From assembly GCF_012432095.1 (NCBI RefSeq), contig NC_081173.1, positions 2,992,550 through 3,056,549 of the forward strand: a stretch of 64,000 nucleotides of DNA, given 5' to 3'. The notes under the pieces were generated by a model. The model did no database searches, had not been told where the DNA came from, and saw nothing but the letters and a program-made list of their open reading frames with translations. Numbering within the stretch: position 1 is the stretch's first letter; each line of letters opens with the position of its first letter. Both the position numbers and the translations under genes were made by a program. Positions 38,565 through 49,959 of the stretch are shown in pieces. This DNA comes from Onychostoma macrolepis (taxonomy: Eukaryota; Chordata; Actinopteri; Cypriniformes; Cyprinidae).

Positions 38565-39009
38565 CACTACCCTAGTGACCAACGTGTTGCTGGCATTTAC
38601 GGAGTAAGATAGCAATCACTTTGTTTGAAAGGTTCTTTTAATTTGGCTCATTAATTCCATTTCTTCATAACTCATCTGTGATTATGTGTGTGCCGCGGGG
38701 CTTTGTTGTGCAGATGTCTCAGTGGGTTTGTGGATTCTGGAGGTTGAACGGATTGCTTCAGCTGTTTGTTTATTGGCAGTGTTTATTCAGAGGTGTGAGA
38801 GTTAAACTGCGGTACGGTTCCTCATCTGCCTCACACGGCTGCTGGCAAAGAAAATCACTCCAGCTCCACCGGCTTCCTTTGTTCTTCACGTTCACCTTTT
38901 CTCTCCCTCAAACAAGCTTAGAAATTCCAGTTTTCTCTTAAGTGCTGGGACTGAGATAGAAAAAGTGAAATTACAGGCTGTACTCCCAAGTTTATAGTTG
39001 AGTTTGTGC
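38565..39009. other. Balanced intronic DNA
   Basis: 38650-38960 lacks repeats and is GC-richer; nothing specific recognised. Confidence 0.35.
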
Positions 39010-39033
39010 GTGTGTGTGTGTGTGTGTGTGTGT
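39010..39033. repeat. (GT)n microsatellite
   Basis: Twelve GT units. Confidence 0.95.
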
Positions 39034-39144
39034 CTGTGTAACACAAGCAGGCAAGGAGCAGCTGAACGGAGAATTCAAATGCATAAGATATACTGCAAAA
39101 CATTAGCATTACATTCAGTTGTTAACTAATTAACACACATTTTA

Positions 39145-39202
39145 ACAATATAATAATATAATATAAAATAATGTAATATAATATAATATAATACAATATA
39201 AT
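39145..39202. repeat. (ATAAT)n pentamer repeat
   Basis: AATATAATATAAT units in an AT-only tract. Confidence 0.85.
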
Positions 39203-39334
39203 CATATTTTTGCTCATACTGTATCATATTCTTAGATCATTTATTGTTACATACTCACTGGCATATTATTAATTTCCTATTACCTACTAATCAGGAACAT
39301 ACACAATCATTCAAATTTTTGGGGTCGGTAGCCT

Positions 39335-39775
39335 ACTATTTAAATATTTTTGAAAAGGCTGCATTTATTTGATCAAAAATACAGTAAAAACAGTTATGTT
39401 GTGTAATATTTTTACAATTTAAAATACCTGTTTTCTATGAGAATATATGTTAAGTCTTCAGTGTCACGTGATCTCTCAGAAATCATTCTAATATGCTGTT
39501 TTGCTGAAAGAGAAACATTTCTGATTATTATTATTATTATTATTTTTTAGTTCTCCCCCATGTTTTTGGGGAAACATGATACTTTTTTTTTCTATTATAA
39601 TTTGATTAATAGAAATAAAAATAGTTCAAAACAACAGTATGTATTTCAGATATAAATATTTTGTAACATAAATGTCCTGTTTGATCAATTAAATGCATCC
39701 TTGCTGAATAAAAGTATGGATTTCTTTCAAATAAAATCTCACTGATTCCAAATTTTTGAACAGTAGTATATGTGT
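39335..39775 (+). repeat. Best-preserved copy of dispersed 'gatcaaaaatacag' family
   Basis: In order: 'aaggctgcatttatttgatc', 'aaaaatacagtaaaaacag', 'aatcattctaatatgctg', 'acatttctgattattatt', 'ttgatcaattaaatgcatcc', 'ttgctgaataaaagtat', ending 'ttttgaacagtagta'. The same blocks recur at 54895-55395 and elsewhere. No coding capacity; probably a non-autonomous transposon common in carp-like fishes. Confidence 0.75.
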
Positions 39776-41428
39776 GTGAAATAAATAAAAAAGGAAAGTC
39801 CCTCAGTTGAAGCTTGAGTACATGAATTGTAACACAAATATCTCATTGTTTTGCATTGCCTGCATGTTATGATTGCTGATGAATGAAATTACATCAAATC
39901 TGTTCTGATTACTGAGAATCTGTGACTTTTTTTCCCCAGCCGTCTCTCGCTCCAGACTCAAACACTGCCAGTCATGACAGTTTGTCTTCACAGAGATGTG
40001 TGTTGTACAGTCTGACATAAATGACATGTGATGTTACACAGTAGGCTTTTACCCAAGGAAGACACCTCAGGGTCATTTCATGACGAGCAACAACCGTAAA
40101 GACAGAACAAATCACACGGTGTGCATTGGGCTTTGCTTTTCCAGAAGGACAGCTTGACTGTAGTCTGCAAATTTAGCTTCCTCGACTGAGATTTGATCAT
40201 GTCAATGTGGCACGTATTACGATTTCAGTGTTCCCATCTTGTTTCAGCCCTTAATGTCTGTCATTTTTTCCTCGCCTCCTCTCTTCCACACTTTCTCACA
40301 TCTCTGAAGAGTATCTCAGGTGTCCAGGGAAAGTGTTAGAAAGTGAGTCTGTAACAGTCACCAGTTAAAGCAGAGCTGGAGTCTCCTGAGACACACAGAC
40401 ACACAGTTAGCTCTGGGCGGCTAATACTCTATTGATTTGCTCGGTGGAAGAGGCCATCCAGCATTTTAAAGCATCAGACTGACACCTCTCAAAATCACTC
40501 AACACACACACACACAAATGCTTAGTGCGGTGAGATCCATCAAATCGCGTATCCGTTTAGATCAATTATAAAGTTGCCTTGCCTTCCGTTCTTTTCCAAC
40601 TGTGTTAGAAAGTTTTAAAAGACTAAAAATGTATTTTAATAAATATGTTTATTTACTTAGAAAAATTACAAAAATAAAACATATTTACTTGTGTTACTTT
40701 CAAAAGCACATGCTAATATAGTCACAGGCTGATCATGCTCAAACATATTTATTCAAGTTTAAACAAAATCCTGTAAGGTCTTTAGGGATGGGATATGAGT
40801 TTTGCATCATTAATAATTCATGTAAAGATCAAAGTACAGCCCATCTTTAAACTAGTGATGTAGTCTAAATGTGTAATTATGGTCTATAAGAAAATATATT
40901 CCAATGAAGGGAGATATGCACTAAACACTACAATCTTGATTACTTACAAACCAGACACAAACAAGAAACATTTATTTTATATATATATATGCCATTTTTG
41001 TTGAAATCAAAGAAGGAAAAAAAAAAAACAAGCTTTTTTTCCCCCTTCATCATTTGACTGGACAAGATACCCTGATTTGCACAGAAAGACATTCAAATTT
41101 GTGAAGCTTTTGCAATATAAATAAAACTGTAAAACAAATAAAATTGTAAAGCTTTTGCAAAAAAAGAAAACAAACTTTGGATCGCGTCACAATGAACCGA
41201 AACTCATTTTTTTTTTTTTTTTTAGTTAATATTTTTATGATTTAAGTGACATATATTTTGTGTATAGGCCAATATGTTCCTTTTTATGTATATAGTTTTA
41301 TTGTGTTTTGTGAATATGTGTTCTATACTATCCTGCAATTTTTGCTTGTTTCAAAACGCCCAACAATCTGCATATTACCTGCTATTCATTTTCACTTAAA
41401 TGGTGGTTTGTGACATATCATCGGATAA
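39776..41428. other. Intronic DNA, no recognised feature
   Basis: AT-rich, with homopolymer tracts at 41010-41045 and 41205-41225. Confidence 0.45.
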
Positions 41429-41435
41429 ACTAACA

Positions 41436-41740
41436 CAGTCGTGTTGCGGTTAGAGAGTCAGACTCGTAACCCAAAGGTCGCAGGGTCAAGTCTCGGTACC
41501 GGCAGGGATTGTAGGTGGGGGGAGTGAATGTCCAGCGCTCTCTTACACCTTCAATACCACGACTGAGGTGCCATTGAGGAAGCCCCAACTGCTCCCCGTG
41601 CGCCGCAGCATTAATGGCTGCCCACTGCTCCGGGTGTGTGTTCACTGCTGCGTGTGTGCACTTTGGATGGGTTTTGCAGAGCACAAATTCTGAGTATGGG
41701 TAACCATACTTGGCCACATGTCACGTCACTTCACTTCGTC
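41436..41740 (+). mobile_element. tRNA-derived SINE (second family)
   Basis: The tRNA-like head has an A-box-like 'gttgcggttagagagtc' and a B-box-like 'gcagggtcaagtctc'. The body is 'gattgtaggtggggggagtg', 'caataccacgactgaggtgc', 'gctgcccactgctccgggtg'. The tail is 'actttggatgggttttgcag' ... 'acatgtcacgtcacttcact'. A 7-bp direct repeat actaaca (41429-41435 and 41741-41747) flanks it. A familiar cyprinid SINE layout. Confidence 0.85.
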
Positions 41741-42000
41741 ACTAACATTCATTGCCATTGCAACTTACCTATGAGGAATTTACAGCTGAGCACAAGGCAT
41801 TTCAGCATCACATTTGCATAGGCCATACTACTCAAATTCGTGATTGATTGACTGCAAAATTCAAATATTAAATGGAACGATAAAATACAATTATTAACCA
41901 ATTTTCGATTCTGTTTGGAATTAATACATTTAATTTTGTTTCTGTTTCTGGGCATGTTCCTGTCAAAATTTAGTTTGTTTCCGTTCGTTTCAGATGCCTG

Positions 42001-42085
42001 GTTCATGCATTCCCTGGAAATCAAACCTATGACCCTAACATTGATAGTGTCATGCTCTACAGTTTAAGCTACAGGAAAACTTTAC
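42001..42085 (-). mobile_element. 5'-head fragment of tRNA-derived SINE
   Basis: On the minus strand: 'cctgtagcttaaactgtaga' then 'gcatgacactatcaatgtta' and 'ataggtttgatttccaggga'. This is the tRNA-like head of the same family as 3214-3380, without its tail. Confidence 0.75.
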
Positions 42086-42124
42086 ATTGGAGCATATATG
42101 TAGGCTATTTATAGTTGATATATA

Positions 42125-43659
42125 CAGGTGCATCTCAATAAATTAGAATGTCGTGGAAAAGTTAATTTATTTCAGTAATTTAACTAAAATTGTGAAACTC
42201 GTGTATTAAATAAATTCAATGCACACAGACTGAAGTAGTTTAAGTCTTTGGTTCTTTTAATTGTGATGATTTAGGCTCACATTTAACAAAAACCCACCAA
42301 CCTCAACAAATTAGAATACTTCATAAGACCAGTAAACAAAAAACATTTTTAGTGAATTGTTGGCCTTCTGGAAAGCATGTTAATTTACTGTATATGTACT
42401 CAATACTTGGTAGGGGCTCCTTTTGCTTTAATTACTGCCTCAATTCGGCGCGGCATGGAGGTGATCAGTTTGTGGCACTGCTGAGGTGGTATGGAAGCCC
42501 AGGTTTCTTTGACAGTGGCCTTCAGCTCATCTGCATTGTTGGATCTGGTGTCTCTCATCTTCCTCTTGACAATACCCCATATATTCTCTATGGGGTTCAG
42601 GTCTGGTGAGTTTGCTGGCCAGTCAAGCACAGTAACACCATGGTCATTGAACCAGCTTTTGGTACCTTTGGCAGGTGCCATGTCCTGCTGGAAAATTAAA
42701 TCAGCATCTCCATAAAGCTTGTCAGCAGAAGGAAGCATGAAGTGCTCTAAAATGTCCTGGTAGATGGCTGCGCTGACTGTGGACTTCAGAAAACACAGTG
42801 GACCAACACCAGCAGATGACATGGCAGCCCAAATCATCACAGACTGTGGAAACTTCACACTGGACTTCAAGCAACATGGATTCTGTGCCTCTCCACTCTT
42901 CCTCCAGACTCTGGGACCTTGATTTCCAAATTAAATGCAAAATTTACTTTCATCTGAAAAGAGGACTTTGGACCACTGAGCAACAGTCCAGTTCTTTTTC
43001 TCCACAGCCCAGGTAAGACGCTTCTGACGTTGTCTCTGCTTCAGAAGTGGCTTGGTAGCCCTTTTCCTGAAGACGTCTGAGCGTGGTGACTCTTGATGCA
43101 CTGACTCCAGCTTCAGTTCTCTCCTTGTGAAGCTCTCCCAAGTGTTTGAATCAGCTTTGCTTGACAGTATTATCAAGCTTGCAGTCATCCCTATTGCTTG
43201 TGCACCTTTTCCTACCCAAATTCTTCCTTCCAGTCAACTTTGCATTTAATATGCTTTGATACAGCACTCTGTAAACAGCCACACCTTTCAGTAATGACCT
43301 TCTGTGACTTACCCTCTTTGTGGAGGGTGTCAGTGTTCGTCTTCTGGATCATTGCCAAGTCAGCAGTCTTCCCCATTATTGTGGTTTCAAAGAACAAGAG
43401 ATACCCAAAATTTATACTGTAGGGATGGTCATTTATTGAAACTCAAATGTAAATATTCTAATATTTTGAGATACTGATCTTTGACTTTCATGAGCTGTAA
43501 GCTCTAATCATCAAAATAAAAAAATAAAAAAATAAAACTTTTGAAGTGTTTTACTTTACATGCAATGAATCTAAAATATATGAAAGTTTCACTTTTTGAA
43601 ATAACTTACAAGAAAAAATGAACTTTTTCACGACATTCTAATTTATTGAGATGCACCTG
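42125..43659 (-). mobile_element. Tc1-type DNA transposon with intact ends
   Basis: The 39-bp terminal inverted repeats are nearly perfect: 'caggtgcatctcaataaatt' at the left end and 'aatttattgagatgcacctg' at the right end. TA flanks both ends (42123-42124 and 43660-43661), as expected for Tc1/mariner insertion. It is 1,535 bp. The interior carries a transposase on the minus strand with disabling mutations. The element is immobile on its own, though its ends look usable in trans. Confidence 0.95.
42400..43376 (-). pseudogene. Tc1-type transposase, frameshifted
   Basis: The N-terminal helix-turn-helix segment begins at the Met of MGKTADL (43376) with 'KSQKVITERCG'. The middle segment (LHKERTEAGVSASRVTT) lies in a second frame. 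From about KPLLKQRQRQKRLTW the protein continues in a third frame. There are thus at least two frameshifts, plus an in-frame TAA at 42931 just after the first catalytic Asp motif FSDESKF. The C-terminal part keeps the second Asp (FQQDMAPA) and the catalytic Glu in SPDLNPIEN (DDE type). A three-residue deletion follows the second Asp motif, where APAH is normal. Length would be about 325-340 residues, usual for Tc1 transposases. Not functional. Confidence 0.93.
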
Positions 43660-43661
43660 TA

Positions 43662-45187
43662 CTAGCGGCCATAGTAAAACCTTGGTTTTGGTTGCTTATC
43701 GAGTCAAGTCCAAGCCACTCAATTTTCAAAGCGAACAAAATGAATTTCACAACCCACAGAGTAGAACATCCGAGGACTGATCCTAGATCAGCATTCTCCT
43801 CCGAGACACTCGCGGCGCCCGTGCCCAGATGTGACAGTTTTGTTCATTGTGTTCTGAGCTTTGAAGGAAATCCTGTTCAGAAACAGCACAATCCGGTGAG
43901 TGCTGCTTTAGAAAGAGATCTGTGATTGTTTGCAGGGGTCTGGGGAGCGTCTCTGACCAGCTGGCATTGCCATCTTCACCCATTCTCATGCAACTCGCTA
44001 TTCAAGCGCCGCCTGAGCAGCCCGCAGCTCTGTAAATGCCAAAATCTGCATCGCCTCCGAGCTCCAAAGAACACAGACAGCGAGCCTGCAGGGTTTAAAC
44101 CCATGAGAGCGACACAGGAAGGGGAAGAGGATGAAAGGGAAATGAGAATGAAAGCCGAGATGATACAGACGGAAGTGAATATTTGCTTTTTGTTGCGTAA
44201 AAAAGACAAGGTTTTCGCTGCGACCTGCTGCTGCCCTTCAAATACCAGCCAAGGTGATTGTGGTTCAGAGTAAAGTCACATCAACACAAAAAGCGGGAAT
44301 TGATGCAACAAAGTAATTATTTTGTTTTAAACAGTGGGATGAACTAATGAGCTTATTTAGATCAAGGCTGATTTGACACGCGACTGTCACAGCTCCTTTC
44401 AAAGATAGCGTGAGCTACCCTGCCGCTTCCAAAAGAATCAAAACCATTGATGTAAAACAGTGATTAAAATGCACATTTTGGTAGTTTTGCTTCCACTTTT
44501 TGCATCTGAATGTTGTGCTGGCATGCCCATGAAACCAGCGTGATCTTATTAGTATTCATACATAAAGCAGAGCTCCAATGCGCTAAACTTTTTTTTCTTT
44601 CTTCATTTGGATAGACACTGATATGAACGTATCAACAGCTTTTGAAACATCAATACTTTAGTGAAGGTACATTATACATACAAATGTTCTGTGTTGAAGT
44701 TCATAGATTGTTGAATTGATTTTGTGCTGTTTATGAAAAATAAGATTAATTGAATGTTCAATGCCATTAAATTGATTAAATGTGATTACCACATTTACCA
44801 TATTTTCATTAACATCAATTCCAACTTATGTAGGGCACAAATGACTTAGCTGTTTTTTAAAAAAGGTTCTTCTTTTACCAGATTTCTTCTTCATTTACTG
44901 ATAAACAGGAGTCCTTCTGTGAGATTGAACTGGATCTCTGTCACCTATAGCACTGCTCTCGTTACAAATTCAGCAACTGCAATTCTGACCAGTCTTTTGT
45001 TAGCATATTTATTTATTTGTCAACTATAAAGAGTTTCAAACATCAAAGCTTTTGTGTTTTAAAAGCAGTCCATTCGTTTATGTTGCATACTTTGGTGTTT
45101 GTCATATCGTTTTAATGGCAGATATTACTAACATGCTTCAGTGCTTCACCATTAATCTTAAAATATAACTATTTTCTAGGTGAAGAT
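43662..45187. other. Intronic DNA; balanced stretch at 43.7-44.3 kb
   Basis: 43690-44290 has higher GC and frames open on both strands, but no splice-site-bounded motif-bearing exon. Candidate conserved non-coding DNA. 44570-45180 is AT-rich. Confidence 0.35.
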
Positions 45188-45262
45188 ATTGTAAAATGCA
45201 ATTTATTCTTGTGATGCAAAGCTGAATTTTCAGCATCATTACTCCAGTCTTCAGTGTCATAG
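45188..45262 (+). repeat. Fragment of dispersed 'gatcaaaaatacag' family
   Basis: 'aagctgaattttcagcatca' and 'ttactccagtcttcagtgtc' match the family's interior. Confidence 0.7.
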
Positions 45263-45344
45263 ATAAATGAATATAAAGAGCACAGATCAAACTAATTGAT
45301 AATGATATTTAATGTGTATGTACAGTAGGGTTATATGTGAGTCT

Positions 45345-45634
45345 GGTCTCATGAAAATGCGTATAAATAATACGCCAAATAAAATGAAAACTCGTCATAT
45401 TGATACGCAAAAATGTACTTTGGCGTATATATGATACGAACGTGTTTGGCGTGCATATAAAACGCAGTTTTCGCGTACATATGATACGCATCTACCCCAC
45501 AACCCTAATCCTATCCCAAACCTAAACCTTACCCATCGCGTAGCATATACACGCCAAAGTCCATTTTTGCATATCAATACCACGAGTTTTCATTTTTACT
45601 TGGCGTACTATTTATACGCACTTTCATGAGATCG
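45345..45634. mobile_element. Palindromic MITE with about 100-bp arms
   Basis: The left arm 'tctcatgaaaatgcgtataa', 'aatacgccaaataaaatgaa', 'aactcgtcatattgatacgc' is mirrored by the right arm ending 'ttatacgcactttcatgaga'. The centre is 'ctaatcctatcccaaaccta'. Unusually rich in TACGC/GCGTA. No coding capacity. Confidence 0.8.
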
Positions 45635-45651
45635 GGTTGTATATGTGTATG

Positions 45652-46028
45652 CAGTGCTCGGTAGATTACTTACAAATTGTAGTCTGTTACCAAATTACTT
45701 GACAAAAATTGCAGTTAGTAATGCAATCCATTATATTGCACAGTTTATGTAATACAATCAGGATACTTTTTGGTTACGTTTAGATTACTTTTGACCTAAC
45801 TCGTTTATCGCATTGATTTAACAAGGATAATCTTGATTTAAAAATACAAAGTGAAAGAAAATATATTCCATTCATTTATTGCTATCGTGTGAATAATATG
45901 TAATAATGCAATCAATAAAAAAGATTACGAGTATTTTAAAATGTAATATAATTTTATTACAAATCCTTAATTTTTGGAATCTGATCATGTAATCCAGATT
46001 ACATGCAATCACTTACTACCCAGCACTG
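45652..46028. mobile_element. Inverted-repeat element, 'cagtgct' ends
   Basis: 'cagtgctcggtagattactt' (left) and 'cacttactacccagcactg' (right) are imperfect inverted repeats. The interior repeats 'gattact' and 'gtaat' motifs. Similar sequences are abundant in fish genomes. Target duplication not clear. Confidence 0.65.
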
Positions 46029-46929
46029 TATATATGTATGTATTTATGTATACAGTATGCATAACTGTTGTATGCGTGGGTGTATTTCGATACAAATAGT
46101 AAAGAACAGCAGTGGCATCAGTCTGATGAAACACAGAGGACAGCAGGGGCAGATTGTTGATGGCGGAGGTTGAGAAGGGTTTTTAAAGAAGCGGAGGAGG
46201 GAAATGAAGTTGAAACCCCGTGCCTCTGTGTGTGTTTGATAAGATCGTGTGATGGGCGCGGGTCTGGCTCTCGGCGGGGTGATGGAAATGCAGCGCTGCT
46301 CCTAATCTCCTAATGTATGTTCCTTCGTCCTTGGCCGGGGCACATGGGAGAAAGATGAGGCCTTATCAGCGTTTATGAATTTATGGAAAATATTTCTGCA
46401 CTGACAGTTTTCAGCTCTCTCTCTCTCGATTTTCCTCCGTCGTTCTCTCACCCACCCACCCACTCGCTCGATTTCTCTCGCACTTTCCTCTAGCGCTCCC
46501 AACCAACTTCATATGAGTTTCAGCGGAGGATGGGAATCTTGGCAAAGTGGTTGGCAGGAGTTTCTCTGTATCGGAGGGCTGTCTCTAGAATTAAGGCCAC
46601 ATACACTGACAAGCCAATGATGCTGATGTAAAGTCTATTTATACACACACTTTTACAATATATGATTTCTTTTTCACACTGAACTGAGCAAGAGATGACA
46701 AAAAAACATGGTAAAGTTAATGAGCTAATGACTGAACTTCAAATAAGGACACTCTTTTTGTAGTTTTTTTTATGTTCTAGTTTCTTATTTATGGTATTAT
46801 CAGAGTTAATTAAAGGAGCAACATGTGTGAACTGATGTTGTCTACCTTTCAAATTGTCAAGTTGTTAGTAGACATTATACGGTGTGCTAATAATCTTCAT
46901 GCTGTTGTGCCCTTCATTTAATAAGTGTC
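46029..46929. other. Intronic DNA; balanced stretch at 46.1-46.6 kb
   Basis: 46090-46560 is GC-richer, includes a CT-rich run (46413-46455) and 'tctggctctcggcggggtga'. No element ends. Candidate regulatory DNA, unproven. Confidence 0.35.
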
Positions 46930-46933
46930 TTAA

Positions 46934-47448
46934 AGGGTTACTCCACCCCAAAATGAAAATTTTATCATTAATTACTTACCCCCATGTCGTTCCAAACCCG
47001 TCAAAGCTTTGTTCCTCTTTGGAACACAATTTAAGATATTTTAGAAGAAAACCAGGAGGCTTGTGACTGTCCCATTGACTGCCAAGTAAATAACACTGTC
47101 AAGACCCAGAAAAGTATGAAAGACATCGTCAAACTAGTCCATCTGCCATCAGTGGTTCAACCGTAATTTTACAAAGCTATGAAAATATTATTTGTACGCA
47201 AAGAAAACTAAAATATCGACTTTATTCAACAATCTGTCTCCTCTGCATCAGTGTAGCGCCACTTTGGAGAGTATCCGCTGGACGCAAATTGCATATGCTG
47301 TTCTGTTTGGCAGTCAATGGGACAGTCACAAGCCTCCCGGTTCTCATCCAAAATATTTTAAATTGTGTTTCGAAGCTTTTACAGGTTTGGAACGACATGG
47401 GGGTACGTGATTAATGACAAAATTTTCATTCTGGGGGGGTGTAACCCT
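46934..47448. mobile_element. Palindromic TTAA-type MITE, copy 2
   Basis: Perfect TTAA on both sides (46930-46933; 47449-47452). Ends are 'agggttactccaccccaaaa' and '...gggggggtgtaaccct'. Relative to the copy at 7909-8417 the core is inverted, and the arms are longer: 'cagtcaatgggacagtcaca' occurs in both arms here but only on one side of copy 1. Confidence 0.88.
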
Positions 47449-47753
47449 TTAAAGTGTCGACATTTGAAAGTCTATGAGGCAAGTGTCTTAAAGTGTTAAA
47501 AGCTGAAATGTGCAGCTTGTATATTTTTTTTAAAGCATAAGCTGTACAAAAATGTGTGCTGTTTGTGCTGTAAAATGCCTCAGTTGTTGTTTTAGAGCTG
47601 GGACTAGTGTTCTGGGTGGATGACCTTATGCGTAACACAATGGCACAGCAAACACAGGGGCCATGAGGGACAGCCTTTTAAAAAAAAACATGTGAAAAAA
47701 GCTGATTGTGTCAACAAAAAAATTAAAAATAAATAAAAATACTTATGACTTTT

Positions 47754-47925
47754 GCCTCAATAAACTCCCAATTTGCTGCTTATTATTAGTTGGTAAGGTA
47801 GTTGTTAAGTTTAAGTATTGAGTAGGATTAGGATGTAGGTAGAATATGTGCTTTATATATATACTAATTAACAGCCTATATATGCTAATAGTGATAATTG
47901 GTCCCTATACTGAAGTGTTGCCAAA
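47754..47925 (-). repeat. Second copy of the MITE-like repeat at 3147-3565
   Basis: 'cttattattagttggtaagg', 'tagttgttaagtttaagta' and 'atactaattaacagcc' are the reverse of motifs around 3430-3480 and 3180. Confidence 0.55.
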
Positions 47926-48008
47926 AGATGTATAAATGAATGAATGAAGGATAGACAAATTAAAATGATTTTCTCTGGTAAAGTCACATATGCAGTCTGT
48001 AGGTCTTA

Positions 48009-48105
48009 AAGGCATAGCCCACACCAAAATTAAATATCATTCATCATTTATTTAATCTCATGTTTTTTAAACATGTATGACTCTCTTTGTTCTGTGGAAC
48101 ACACA
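48009..48105 (+). mobile_element. Degenerate end fragment of 'agttcaccc' MITE family
   Basis: 'aaaggcatagcccacaccaa' ... 'cctcatg'-equivalent 'atctcatgttttttaaacat' and 'gttctgtggaacac' follow the family order with many changes. A CA-rich run follows. Confidence 0.55.
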
Positions 48106-48788
48106 CACAAACACACACACACCGGATTATTTTACCGGATTCCCGTCGTCTTTAGGTTACTGCGTTACACTGTTTCATTATATAAAGTGTTATCAGTAAA
48201 TAAGGCACAGTCAGATTTCCGCAGGCAGCGCTCTGCCACGATTCATTTGTCTGACCTCCCGTCTCTCCTCTGCCACCTGTCAGGGCCTGAAAATGGGCTC
48301 CAGAAAAATGATCGTGTGAAAAATTTCATTTGGGTCATGGTCCCTGGTGCTCACACCCTTCAGCTGAGAGGAGGCAGGCTCCTACATGCGCCGCCAGAGG
48401 AAGGAGGGGGAGAGGGAAATTAATAACTTCTGAGAAATGGACCCAGAGCCTCCAGGAAGCTCAGCCGTGATTACAGCAGCATGTGTGGCGGGTGCGAGTG
48501 GAGCTGTGATTGTACGTTGGAGGTGTTTGTAGGGTTCAAACATTATTATTTCAAGACTTTGAAGTGTCTCAAGCCATAACGACCACCGAAGAGTTTGGGT
48601 TCTGAACATCCTGATTTAGGATGTTTGAAAAAATTTCAGTATGTTAAAACAGACTGATGAGGTTAACAATTTTATCCACAGAAAGTGCCAGCTCATGAAA
48701 AACCAATGATGTATTTAAGTCAGTAAGAACCAGCAATTACAAATCATTTGTATTCACTCAATGTATTCCAAACAGTGATGTCTTTTTT
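48106..48788. other. Balanced intronic DNA
   Basis: 48120-48500 is GC-richer and repeat-free by eye. Frames here lack motifs and splice context. Confidence 0.35.
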
Positions 48789-49951
48789 GGTAACACTTTA
48801 TTTTAAGGTGTCCTTGTTACATGTCAAATGTACTTTCTATTATGATAACACTTAACCTCTTAAGACCCGAGAAAAAAGTTTTAGGAAAATTATTTTTTAA
48901 TTTAAATTTTTTAATGTCTTTACATTGTTTAGAGCATTAATGCAATAATGTAAAAAAATAAAATAAAATAAAAATGATATTTCATTCATAAGTTATGCTA
49001 TGTCTTCGGTAGAGGACATCGGGAGTCAATTTCTTAAAAAAAATAAATAAAAAGACATGAATGAACATGCATAGGCAAAAACAATAGATTTTTTTAAATC
49101 ACCAATACATTTTTAGTTTAAGTTTTTTTTTTTTTTAACAAACTTTGTATAAAGATGATTCTCAACTATGTTATAACAGAATGATTCGATATACCATTTT
49201 TCTTTCTGCAAAATGTGTGTAAAATGGCCATAAACGGGTTTTCTCATTATATACAATGTATCTATAAACTAAATCTAATTTGCATATTAATGTGTTTTTG
49301 GGGCAACATGTAATGAAAAAAAGAAGTGTAATAATGGGAGTAATAATTGACACAATTTTCGTAATAATATATAATATTTTATAGAATATTGAAATATAAT
49401 TTATTTCCCTATTCATTTGTTATGTCTCCCAAAATGCGTAATAAACATGCTTTTAGTCCCGGTGTCCTCATATGAGGACATCCTGTTTTGTAACAGAAAG
49501 TCATATTTTAATTGGAAACCCCATAACATTTTCCTGAGATGTTGATTTATGACACACAATTAAAAAATAATAATTTAAATGATAATTACAAAATATTATC
49601 ATATTTCCATAAGAGTGTCACTAAATTAATTTCAGACATTTTGAAGACCAAGGAAAGGGAGTGGTGATGGTGAAACATCCAAACATTTGGTATCTCTGAG
49701 AAGCCCTAAATGTGCTCTGTACAGGACAACTGTGGCATGTATAGTCTCTGAGAAATTCACTCAAATATAATGTCCTCATATGAGGCCGCAGGGTCTTAAG
49801 AGGTTAAATATGCGTAATTACATGTAAACTCTAAGCCAAACCCTAATCCTAAACCTAACCATAAAGTAAGTATATGTAGTGTATTAATATTACTCAGTAT
49901 TTAAATGTATAATTACACTGTAACAAGGACACCTTAAAATAAAGTGTAACC
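48789..49951. mobile_element. hAT-type MITE carrying a nested element
   Basis: The end 'ggtaacactttattttaagg' is mirrored by 'ccttaaaataaagtgtaacc' over about 32 bp with one mismatch. Flanked by a perfect 8-bp duplication tctttttt (48781-48788; 49952-49959). Without the nested insert (48856-49803) the host element is only about 210 bp. It contains the telomere-like 'ccctaatcctaaacctaacc' segment shared with related MITEs. Confidence 0.88.
48856..49803. mobile_element. Nested TTAA-flanked (piggyBac-type) element
   Basis: The inverted ends cctcttaagaccc / gggtcttaagagg are flanked by TTAA at 48852-48855 and 49804-49807. 948 bp; no transposase. Short internal inverted segments 'cctcatatgaggacatc' (49447 region) and 'gtcctcatatgagg' (49770 region) are visible. 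Sits inside the hAT-type MITE and is therefore younger than it. Confidence 0.9.
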
Positions 49952-49959
49952 TCTTTTTT

